64,000 nucleotides of DNA. Source: Didymella arachidicola (Eukaryota; Ascomycota; Dothideomycetes; Pleosporales; Didymellaceae). Below the pieces are notes generated by a model. The model was not told where the DNA came from. It saw only the letters and a list, made by a program, of their open reading frames with translations, and did not search any database. The stretch spans positions 2,046,001 to 2,110,000 of the forward strand of contig CM049987.1 of assembly GCA_016630955.3 (NCBI GenBank), in the 5' to 3' direction. Shown here piece by piece: positions 32,685 to 43,200 of the stretch (positions are counted from its first letter, which is position 1; each line of letters opens with the position of its first letter). The translations under genes and the position numbers were made by a program.

Positions 32685-34176
32685 CTACAGCTTAGCAAGT
32701 ACCCGCTCCCTCTCGTATATCCTCTTTACATACTCGTCCTTCAACTCTAATACTCGAAACCCCTTCTTCTGCCACTCGTCTTCCCACCGTGGCAGCTCGT
32801 ACGCTTGCGAACCCTCCGCCGGCGGCCCGGCAATAGCCCTGAGAGCATTGAAATACTCCTCAAAATCCGGCGCGATAGTGTGGAAGATGTGTGTTGGACC
32901 TAGTCTTGTAACCCTTTCGTCCTCCCACTTCTTCTGCTCAGCTGTAGAAGGCAAGGTTCCGCGGCCAGCAAGTACTCGGGCCACAGCGACAGCCTGATAC
33001 TCATATGCCCGGAAGCTCAGAGCTGCGCGGACCTGACCTACGACTGCGAGCGAAGGATCCGCGATGTTGAAAGTGTGCTGGTAAAAGCCTGATAGTCTGT
33101 TCCGTGGGGTCACCGGATTTGGTTCAAGGAACGGGTAACTCAATCTGTATCCTGTGGCAAAGTAGACAACATCGACGTCGGAGCCAGACACCCAGCTTCC
33201 ATCGCTGAACTCAACAGTGCCGCCGTTGTCAATTGTGAAGCGTGAGATCGTGGGTTTCTTCGCGACGCCTGGGAGCTTCCACACATTGTCGAGCGCAGGA
33301 TTCGCGTTCTCGCCGCGGTGCGCGACGATCAGTGGCCCACGAACGGATGTGTACGTGTCCAGGACGAAGTCGGAGGCTGATATGCTACCACCAACCACAA
33401 CCACCGATTTATCGACGTATGCGTCCCGGCTGCGATACTGCTTCGAGTGCTGGAGACGCTCTGGCCAGCGCTTGTACCATTCCTCGATGCCGGGAATCTT
33501 AGGGATGTAGGGCACACTGTAGTGGCCACTTGCGACAACTACAGCATCGAAGCTTTCTGTCCACCAATAGTCGAGATCCTCGCCTTTGGAGCGAACGCCA
33601 GATCGACGTAGTGTGATGTCCCATTTCCCCGTCTTCGAGTTCTTCCGTACACTTTCGACGGTGGTGCTAAATGAGACCAAATGAAGATATTTTGAGAAAA
33701 TGTCCTCGAGATAGTCGGCAACAACTTTCCAAGGTCGTGTAGGATTGGCGTGACCGAAACGTCGCACTGAAAGCGAAGAATTTACCTTTGGGATCGAAGC
33801 ATAGGTAAATTCCATCACAGCAGCGCCAACATTGCTGTCGAGGTAATGATACAGTCCGGTCCTCGATGTTGTATCTTCTGGGACAGGAATGCCGAATGTA
33901 GGGAGCTGTGATGGGATGGCATTTCGTTGGGGCGTGACCAAGGCTGAATTGAACGTGTCAGGACTTTCATCGTACAACCTGCATCCGATCAGATAATGCT
34001 ATGAGAATCACTGGCCGCCTCATACCGACTTACCATGTACCGCCGACCCGATCTCTTCGCTCGAATACGCGGATGGTATCGAAAGCCTTCTCTTCGTCCA
34101 AGGCCTTAACGGCTGACAACCCCGACGGTCCTGCTCCGATAACAGCCACAGTCTTAATCGTCGTACTCGAAACCAT
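32685..34176 (-). CDS. Flavin-containing / Baeyer-Villiger-type monooxygenase
   Basis: Two exons on the minus strand (34176-34034, 33978-32685; intron GTAAGT...CAG, 55 nt), 478 aa. An ATG at 34227 is in frame and would add 17 residues; the start at 34176 puts the FAD motif GAGPSG close to the N-terminus as usual. Other signs are RVGGTW after the first intron, VVVASGHYSVPYIPKIPG, HSKQYRS, a second nucleotide motif VVVGGSISASD, and FATGYRLSYPF. This is the N-oxygenating/Baeyer-Villiger FMO superfamily, which inserts oxygen using NADPH and FAD. Substrate unknown. The C-terminus is VLAKL, a PTS1-like ending shared with the FAD hydroxylase at 23036. It converges on the kelch gene (115 bp). Confidence 0.85.
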
Positions 34177-35795
34177 GTTTATTGCATCAGTCCCAAAGCA
34201 CAAGAGCACTTCGTGAATATTTTTCATTGTACAGATTAGTTGCTAGAGGGCAATTTAAAGCCCTCGAGGCTGCGCGATAAGAGACTGACGCCATTCTGCA
34301 AACCATCGCGTATTTACGATTTTGGTGCAGAGATTGGATGTGGTGGATACGCAGTGCGAGGAACGGGGTTGTGTTGTTCGCTGCTACGACAGGGGAAGCT
34401 GTCACGACATCGTGAGACGGGATGCGCTCATCACCGAAGTCCGTGTCTTGACTGCGGACGCGGGCAAGCGCTGAACACCGATGGCTAGGTACAAGAGCTC
34501 GCGCACCCGTACAGTGACCGATGGGCCTGTGCAGCCGTTAGGCCTAGTTTGGTATTCATTACTCGTCGGAGAGGGCAGGAGGTTGATCAATGATCTCGTA
34601 TGTTAATTGAGACCTCGAAGGGAGCAGCTCCGTCTCCTGGCCAAAGAGACGGGGCCACCTGTAGCCACATGAAGACTTGTGGGGGAGTCGCAAATAGTCA
34701 ACCTGCTAGCGTCGTGACTTGCAATGCAGCGTTGGTCAGGTAATGAGCTCCTAGCAGTCTTTGTTTTCAAGTTTGAATTAATGTGTGTCAATTGATATCG
34801 TTGCTGGTTGCAAGACAGCTGCTTCACTCAGGTCCTCGTGCATGTCGACCAGGCACAACGAAGCGGCCGAGGCTGATGGAACAGAAACTGGCATTAAATG
34901 CAACGACAGAGACAGTAGTACAAAAAGTGCAGATAGGGTCTTAGATGTCGCCGTCCAGCTGAAGAGCAGCGTAGACTCCAAGAGGCAGGCACAGATTTGT
35001 TCCACCCCATGTGACCACGCGCTACCGCGCGTATCGTCAATCCCTTCATTGCGTGTTGCCCTAGCATGATCAAAAGCCGCCATAAAGAGTCGCCCTGTGC
35101 ATACGCTCCCGACCTTGCAGATCGCTATGATAAATCTGACTTGGTTCGCTGCATGGAGTTCTCAGCTCTGCTGCATGTCATCCCCGCGCCCGAGCCCCGC
35201 CAACACAGGAGGCTGCGCAACCGACACAACCACGTAGCCAGGTACCTGGAGTCCAAACGCTCTCAAGGTGATACGGACCGTTATGTGTAACGCTGCCGGC
35301 CCGTTGGAGGCACGTAGGGATGCCGGCAGGTTGCTGTGTTCGGCGGGCTGTCTCGCACCTTCCTCATCGGGAAGCGCCGCATATACTGTCTAAATACCTA
35401 GGCCATATCTCCAACCACCGATCTGTCCACCGAGAAGTACCAGATACAGTGCTATCTGGGGTCGTGATGCCTATTAAAGCTACCCGATCAGCCCTATGGA
35501 TATGGTGCTAGCTATGCTGATGTCACGTTGCCACGCACCTTCCAAAGTTGGCGGATGAGCGACCGGCCGTTTCGTCTGGACTAAGTTCATGCCTCGACAG
35601 TGAGGAGAAACGGCTGGTGAAATGGAACTATGAGACATATAGTGTGTGCCTTGGCTCCCTTACTTCGCGCGCGCGGCGCCCAGCACAAGGCCATGCGCTG
35701 AAAGGATGAACGAGTAAAACTTGGTTCGATAAACAAGCTCAGCATTCAAAAGGTCGCTTGAGTCAGGGTGGAAACAGTCAGTCTCGGACAACAAC
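34177..35795. other. Divergent intergenic region, monooxygenase and carboxylesterase
   Basis: 1.6 kb between the start of the minus-strand monooxygenase and the plus-strand carboxylesterase. Short frames of 60-100 codons are present but show no domain or codon bias. Considered promoter DNA for both genes. A small inverted repeat (CTGCCGGC/GCCGGCAG) near 35290-35330 is the only structure noted. Confidence 0.5.
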
Positions 35796-37576
35796 ATGAA
35801 GGTGGGATTTCTGGCTCGCCTCGTGGGCAGCATTGGCGTTGCAGCGCATGCTTTCCACGTCGATGATGCCTCGTGCGGCGTAACCTATAGAGGGATCGAA
35901 CGCGACGGGCTCCAGCACTTCTACGGCATTCCATATGGACAGGACACAAGCAAAGAGAACAGATTCAGGCCACCTCGTCTGTACGTACCGGCGCCGGGAT
36001 CTGTCATCGATGCAACAAAGCCTGGAGTTGCTTGTCCACAACCACTCGGAAAATTGTCTCCGCCTTTAGGTCAAGGGAACGTCACCAAGGTGTCAGAGGA
36101 CTGCTTGAACCTCAACGTCGTCAGACCGAAGCTCAATTCAGCCCGTGAATATAGAAACCTCCCGGTCATGGTGTGGATTCACGGCGGTATGTTGCAAGTA
36201 TGTCTTTGATTGACTTCACTGACAAGCAATTAGGGAGCTTCTGGTGGGGTTCGAATGTGGAACCAACTTTCCAGCCTGATGGACTGGTTCGGCAGTCCGT
36301 TGAGGGCGGTAACCCTGTCATATACGTTGCCATGAATTATCGCTTGGGATTCTTCGGATTCACCCAGTCGGACTCCCTCAAAGAGGAGGGGAGTGAGAAT
36401 GCTGGACTTCGAGACCAACGTCTCGCTATTGAATGGGTTCGCGATAATATCGAGATCTTCGGGGGTGATCCGGAGAACATCACCATCTTTGGGCAGTCGT
36501 CGGGTGGCCTCGCGATTGGCATGCACATCCTTGCGTATGGAGGCACCAAACCACTGCCGTTCCAGAGAGGCATTGCTGAGTCACAGTCGCTTGAGCCTGG
36601 TATCACTGGCAATTTCTCGAGGAATGCTCTGTCTGCAGTCGTAGACTATGTTGGATGCAACATCACCGACTTGCAGACAGCGGACACGATATCCTGTCTG
36701 CGCGGATTGGATACAGAGACTTTGTTAAACGCATCCATTACGACGTATGCAAGCGACATCGGCCACAACGTCGGAGATATCTGGCTCCCTGTCGTCGACG
36801 GCGATTTCCTCCCTGCGCCACCAAGCCAATTGATCAATGAGGGCCGTTTCGGCAAGGCTTCCTTTATGACGGGATGGACGCAAGATGATCTAAACTTCTA
36901 CACAAACGTCAGCATCGCGACTTCGTACGATACATACGACTTCGTGCGATCTTACCTTCCAGCAATGCCTGAGGAGTCATTAGATGACCTTCTTGGTCTC
37001 TATCCTGTGACAGAGTTTGCTCCTCCCTCTGGCACGAATCTGACGGCAGAATTCTATCGATCAGCACGAATCTTCAGGGACATCCTGATGGTGTGTCCGT
37101 CGCTCTACCTCGGCGCCGCCATGCACAAAACATACGATACACCGGTATATCATTATGACTTTAACCAAACCATTCTCGAATCGATCTTGGAGCACACAAT
37201 CAACGTGTCGCACTTAGGAGTAGTGCATACGTCTGAGTTCGCGTATGTGTTCGGTAACGTCGAGGGGTATAACAACTCCGGTAACCCAATCAACTTGACA
37301 GCATCCCACTATGCACTACAGGAGCGTGCGAGTCGATCGTGGAGCGCTTTTGCCAGCGCTGGCAATCCCACTAGGTCGGGCGAGGTGACTGTGCAGGGCT
37401 GGCTGGATGCGTACAGCAGTCCGAACCAGACTCATGTCGAAGTAGTCGGTGGGCCGTGGGAGGGATGGTGGCCTTTGAGCGGGGCAGGATCACCAGACGT
37501 GGTTTCGAAGCAGAAGTTGGTTGGGAGATGCGCGTTTCTGAACAGCCCAAGAATCATCACAGGTCTCCAATTCTGA
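35796..37576 (+). CDS. Secreted type-B carboxylesterase
   Basis: Two exons (35796-36186, 36234-37576; intron GTATGT, CTGAC, TAG, 47 nt), 577 aa. The intron splits the oxyanion loop MVWIHGG|GSFWWGSN. Typical blocks follow: EDCLNLNVVRP, AMNYRLGFFGF, NAGLRDQRLAIEWVRDNI, then the nucleophile Ser219 in FGQSSGG (Gln-Ser-Ser in place of the common Glu-Ser-Ala), and His462 in VVHTSEFAYVFGN. The N-terminus (FLARLVGSIGVAAHAF) is a signal peptide, and there are about ten NxS/T sites. Extracellular ester hydrolysis with broad substrates is likely. Tail-to-tail with the EVE gene, with 28 bases between the stops. Confidence 0.92.
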
Positions 37577-37604
37577 GCACGACCTGGATAGGATGACAGG
37601 CTGC

Positions 37605-38491
37605 TCAAGAATTTGTTTTCGCTTCGTCCTTGGGCTTTGCTTTACTCTCAGCCATGTTGATAATACACTTCCATTCCTCCTTGCGCACACGGCAGACACT
37701 CAACCGACCGTTGGTGATGAGTTGCATGTCTTTCAGTCTGCCGCCCGCTGCCGCGTCGTCTTTGATGCTTTTGAGATCCACGACGTCGTCGAACTTCTTG
37801 ACAAACTCGACTCCGACGCAGTACCATTTTGGCTTGGCTCGGTCGCTCTTGGGGTCGTAGTATGGGTCTTTGCTGTCGAAAGCAGTCTCATCGACCTTTG
37901 CTTCCTCGACGACCCTCAGAATTCCAACGACGCCTGAAGGCTTCGCATTACTATGATAGAAAAAGCCCAAATCACCCTTGCGCATTGCCTGCATGTTGTT
38001 GCGTGCTTGCGGGTTGCGTACGCCGCCCCAGGGTTCAGGCTTTGTGCATACGGCCAAGTCGTCGATGGAGAAGGCCACATTGACGCCGTTCTCGAAGCGT
38101 GGCAGAGGCTCGGCTTTCATTAGCCAGAAGACCTCTTGCTCGCCGTCTGCATCGCGGTTCGAGTGGTTTGAAGGAGTTGCTGGTGGCACGAGCACTTTTG
38201 CGGGCTTCGGTTCAATTGGGACAGCCTTAGACTCGTGCTTCTTGCTGACGTTCCTTTTGGCTGGACGCTGACCACTTTAGCGTATTAGAGTAGGCAATGT
38301 AGGTACCTGCTGGAGACAGACCTCTCGTCCTTGACTTCTTCGTCAGCGTCTTCCTCACGAGCGCGTTTCTGACGCGTCGACTTTTTGGTATTGCGCGTCG
38401 GTGCTACCTTCTCAGAGGCGGACGAGCTGTCATCATTATATTTTGGGGCTGCTGCAGTTGTCTGACGCGTCAATCGACGCGTTCCAGCCAT
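37605..38491 (-). CDS. EVE-domain protein, THYN1-like
   Basis: Two exons on the minus strand (38491-38322, 38274-37605; intron GTCTGT...AAG, 47 nt), 279 aa. The donor is atypical, but it is the only choice that gives a normal intron length and keeps the frame. Residues 1-110 are Lys/Arg/Ser/Glu-rich (KKSTRQKRAREED) and look nuclear. The EVE domain runs from about 120 to 265: EVFWLMKAEPLPRFENG, FSIDDL, WGGVRNPQARNNMQAMRKGD, GFFYHSNAKPSGVVGI, DPYYDP, WYCVGVEFV and the final MQLITNGRLSVCRV. The fold is related to YTH/PUA and is thought to bind modified bases. Role in fungi is not established. Confidence 0.88.
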
Positions 38492-38665
38492 TAGAGATGT
38501 GTTGCGGTGGAGTATCGTGGAATCGAAGGAAGGAGTAATTGGAGGTTGCGATGACGTGATTGGTTGGGATTTTGGGCCCGGGCCTGGTGCCCTTCCTGGT
38601 CACCCGCTCGCTCCTTCTCCCCGCAACAGGCAAGCACTCCAATATCGTACTGTTCGCTCATCCAG

Positions 38666-39868
38666 CTATGGGATCGCTGAGTTTTTATCTTCAGGATGCA
38701 GAACACTACTCTAGTCCTGTGCCCGCATGTACTCCTCCATCGTGGTGTATTTGACCTCAAGAGGCAGATCCTATGGATAGACGACTTCCTTCTCATCATC
38801 ACCGCAGTATCCATACTCGTCAAAAAATCGGTACATATCGGCGATCTCTCATCCAATGACCCCGGCCGCATCTTTTATTACTTGACGATCCTGCATCTCG
38901 AACGTGCACTTGACCCCGTTCACGCGTCCTCAGACGTTGCACCATTCACCCCAGGAAATGAGGGACCCAGCGCCTACTAGATTCGTGCCAGGTGGCAGAT
39001 CAAGCAGCACTCTGATAAAATGGCCTATAGTAACATAAGCATCGTGGATTACTCAAGGATACGGGCCTCTTACCAGTATCCGAATTGGGCTCCACGAAAG
39101 GCAGAGGCGCCTCCTCATTCATAGGCAGTCGAACCTTGTATACGCCATCCTTATTTTTTCTGGGCGACCAGCGCCGTCCTTATACAGCTTCCAATTGCCA
39201 GCATAACAACCCAATGTTAAAAGACTTGTCTTCGCCCACAGCTCTGGGTACTGGCCCTTCCGATGGTTCAGCATCTCCGCTTTCGAGTCGAAGTGGAAGT
39301 TAAAATTGATCGCGCCTTTGTTTGCGTCTCGAGCCGATGAGAGGGTCGAGAAGACGAAGCGCTCGAGAGAGGGAAGCGTTGCCGCCACTGCATCAATGAG
39401 TGCCTATCCAGGGCTTAGCTATTGACACATCAAAAAGTGCCTGCACATACCCGACCTTGCGCGATCTCACGCTTATAAGCAAGTGCATTGATCGGATCTC
39501 CACTCTCAGCCGCCTGGCGCTGTAATTGAGGATCCTTAAGGTGCTGCCAGAAGTCTGTCATACCAAATACAACAGTCGCATCTGCCATCGCCCTGCACAA
39601 AGAATCTGGATCATCCATGTCGCCGTACACGATCTCGACACCTGCTTTCTGCCATCGCAGAGCAGCCGGACTGGATGGCCGTCTGGTAATACCGCGCAAC
39701 TTCCATCCGGGCTGCTCCAGAAAAGCCGTTGCCACCGATGAGCCCTGGTGGGTTCAATCGTCAGTATACGTCTATGTGGCGTGCCACGTCGGCTTGAAGA
39801 CTGGTTACCTGAGTACCAGTGATGCCAAAAATGACAATGGTTTTTGAATTAACTTTTCCTACGGTCAT
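38666..39868 (-). pseudogene. NmrA-like family pseudogene
   Basis: Starts at ATG 39868; exons 39868-39809, 39744-39451, 39403 down to an intron at 39073-39026, and on to a TAG at 38666. The N-terminus is intact: VIFGITGTQGSSVA is the NAD(P)-binding glycine motif, followed by YGDMDDPDSL, VFGMTDFWQ and FDSKAEMLNHRKGQYPELWAKTS, as in NmrA-like redox-sensing regulators. Near 39165 the frame slips, and the normal frame ends at a TGA at 39119. Homology continues in another frame (VYKVRLPMNEEAPLPFVEP, then HFIRVLLDLPPGTNLVGAG) but meets four stops at 38930, 38849, 38770 and 38711. Three of them fall where Trp is expected and one where Arg is, as TGG to TGA/TAG and CGA to TGA would give. All four are C-to-T type changes. 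Probably not functional. Confidence 0.82.
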
Positions 39869-40256
39869 GTTCTTAGGATGTAGAAACATGAAGGCCCCCT
39901 AACATCTGCCCCGATGGCAAGCAATCTGGCTTTGTATTTGATGATCCTGATAGGGGGTTTCCACGTCGCACAAGATTGAAGAGCTCCGTGTCGCACTATC
40001 GCTCTGATACCAAGAAACAGAGGAGATGCTCTCGGATCCGGATGGTTCACGAAGGGCAACCCTTTGAAAAGTCATGACTAGATCTTTTGCTTCGCAATAA
40101 TTTCATGAATATTGGCAAACTTCTGTGTTGAGTCTCGTGTCTCTTTGCAGAAGGTGAGAGCTGTTCTATTTCGGTTCCGCGTCGGTGCAGCGCGTCATGC
40201 AGACCCTCTCCTCAAAACTAATCTAACACTCAACAGATCTGCTCGCTCCTACTCTC
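39869..40256. other. Intergenic region
   Basis: 388 bases between the NmrA-like start and the end of the next minus-strand gene. Nothing recognised beyond the likely former promoter of the pseudogene. Confidence 0.5.
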
Positions 40257-43200
40257 TTACTCCGGGTTCATCAGCGTCGGGAATTGAACGTTCAGTTGAT
40301 GACCAGTCTCGCTATTCGGAAACACAACCGACACGAACCAGCCTTGAATCTGCTGCTCCCTAGCACTTATCACCGCATCCAAGTCGTGATACTGCTGTGT
40401 CTCAGCCTTGCCCTCGCGAACAAGATCTGCCATGATCTTCCGAGCTGCGACATTCTGAGTGTGCCAGATATATATTTGCTGAGCCTGGCGCCTATTAGCA
40501 TGAGCAACCTGAGGATTGCGGCTTGTAACGTCACCGAAAGACTGGTGGGGAGCTCGAGCAGCAGTGGCAGGGGCGAGGTCTCTTGACTGCACCTGCGGCG
40601 ACTCTACCCTAGTCCGCTTCGCCCGGTGCTGCGATTGGCCTTTATAGTGTGTACCAGTCTCTTGGGCCATTTGTTCCTGCATGCGCTTCAATGAACGCAA
40701 CCTACTAGCTTCTTGCTTGTTCATTGCGATTCGCTTCGCCAGCATGGCCAGATGACCCCGGCACCAGGGCATGATCGGAATCCTGGGTTCGACAACACCG
40801 AGAAGGCCGTCTGCCTCAAGCATAAGTATGGCGAGTGACACTAAGGCCAGGAGATCCTCCAGCATGTCCACTTCGCGAAACTCCGGTAACCACTGCACTG
40901 CGGGCATGATAGCACCCACAGCTTCTCCCTGAGCAATCTCGAGCGGATGAACATCCGCTTCGTTATTCAACGTAAACAGCACTGGTGCCGAGTATTGGGT
41001 GCAGGATCCAGGAGCGATGAACGCGACGACTTTTTGTGGGTATTGGCTGTTACTCGCCAGGCTTCCAACCTGGATGCCTATAGGGCAGAATGCCTGATCA
41101 GATGGCTGGTAGCCAAGGACGAATCCCCACGTTGCAGGGAGCATCTCCAAAGACTCTTCTCCAATCGCATGTTTCAGTGCAGCAAATGATTCGACCTCGA
41201 TAGGTGCTGTCGTGTGGGCGGCAGCGTTGTGACCATCAGGATGCTGTGTAGGACGGACTTGAATTTTTCGAGAAACATCAAACAGGGCCTGCACAGTCTC
41301 CGCTTGCTGTCGCGGCTGAGCGTCGCTAGTCTGATCCGACTTGGCTTCTTCATTCCCTTGAAGCGCACCGCTCTCTTGAAGCCTGATCTCAGAGCGTCTG
41401 GTTATCCGTGCTTCCGTTATATCTCTGCTCATTTCGATCAAACGACCTCGACAATAACGAGCAATCGGAATGCGGTGACTATATGGGTCGCCGAACCATC
41501 GTTGTGACTCCATGATGACAACAAGACACAAGAGAGCCAAGAAGTCTTCCTCTCCTCTCAATTGGAACATGGGAAAGAGATCGATTTCGGCAATGAGACT
41601 CTCGTGCGATCGATCCGGAGGATTCCATGATACCGGAGTACCGCTGTCCACACTGAAAGCATACCAGGTCTTTGCCACCGGGGCTGCAGGATGTTGTGGC
41701 AACATCACATGAAATGCAACTGCCACTTGGGCGTTCTGGTGCAGCACTCCCACCACAACGCCTATTGGTATAACAAACATTGGCCAGTCACGTTGCATCC
41801 GTACAGTAGCTTGTTGGTAGCGGAGAAGGGACAGCAGAGCTTCATCGCCCAGGATCTGGCGGAGAGCGGCAATTGACTCAACGTCAGAAGAAACAGTATC
41901 CTGCGACGGTAGTCGAATGGGCCGATTCTGTGGAGTTTGGACGGGTAGTTGGTGGGATGCTTGAGCAGGCTGCTCTATCGGCTCTTGAGTCTGTGGCTGC
42001 ATCGTAGCGTGACTGAACGCCTGCACACGATCCTGAGCCAAAGACCGCTGTGACAATTGGGAGGGCGAATGTCTTGGAAGTTGCGTGTGCAGCATGCGCG
42101 AAGTCAATTGCTGATCTTGAGCGGGGATGTTCGGCTCAAGCTCACCTTCCACGTAACGAAGAGCAGCTCGCCGCTTTAGCTCATCCACGGCGGTCCTCAT
42201 ATCCTCGTTCCAGTTGCCATCGTCCTGTACTTCACCCGATGTATAATGTGCAAGGACATCGTCTGGGTATTCTCTAACGTTGCGACTGCGAAGCATTACT
42301 GGGCCTAGAACGACCTGCGATCGAGCAGTGCGCTCTGCTAGTATGCGCTGCGCGAGTGGCACGCGGCCGGGCCGTTCCAAGGTGTTTGTTTTGCCTTCGG
42401 CTACCAGTTGAAGGTACTCCGTTGGCATAGCCTCAAGTGGTATAATCCCAACATGTGTACTCTGATACTGCTTCCAGCGGGCAGCTGTATTCGAGTCATG
42501 CTCAATTACTGGAGCCACCACCCTCGAGCGCACATTGCCCCCTAAGCCTTTGCGGTATTCATTGCGTACACCTGTCGCGCTTTGACGACCGGTGTTGTCT
42601 GCCTTCTGCTGTCGTGTTGGTGGTTGTGCTGCTGCCTGGAAGGCCACGCGCTCAATCGAGCCTCCGTGAGCGTCTTGGAGAGGCCTGAGGTAGGATTTCC
42701 GTTGTGTCCTGGAGTTCAGCTTAGCATCCATGTTGGCTTCACGGTGAGCCTCTGTCTCACTGCATTGCTCGCTCGGTGCGATTGGATAGCTTTGATAGGT
42801 ATTCTCATTCGGTTCCGAAGCGTCGACGATCTCGATGTCAGTCTCGTCGTCGTAGCCAGTTGTTCCTTCATCGCTGGCCGATGTGCCAGGCTGAGATTCT
42901 GTTTGCTCTTCAGCAAGTCCGACAGCTTTGCTCGCATTTCCGGTGCGTCGATCATCAGGAGGCTTCGATTTGTTTCGGAAGTCCTTGCGGTACGAAGCGA
43001 TGAAGAGTCCAGTATCGGTCTCGGAAACATCATCAGCGACAGAGACTTGCTTGTGGTTAGACCGGGTGTGGCCTGGTCCGCTGATGGAGAAGACACCCTT
43101 CACTGGGGTATGAAGGGCAGGTCCATGGATGGAACCTCTAGTCTGGTCGTCACGTTCGGATATGAGTTCGTGACATTTTCCTCTTGATATGAAGCTGTTT

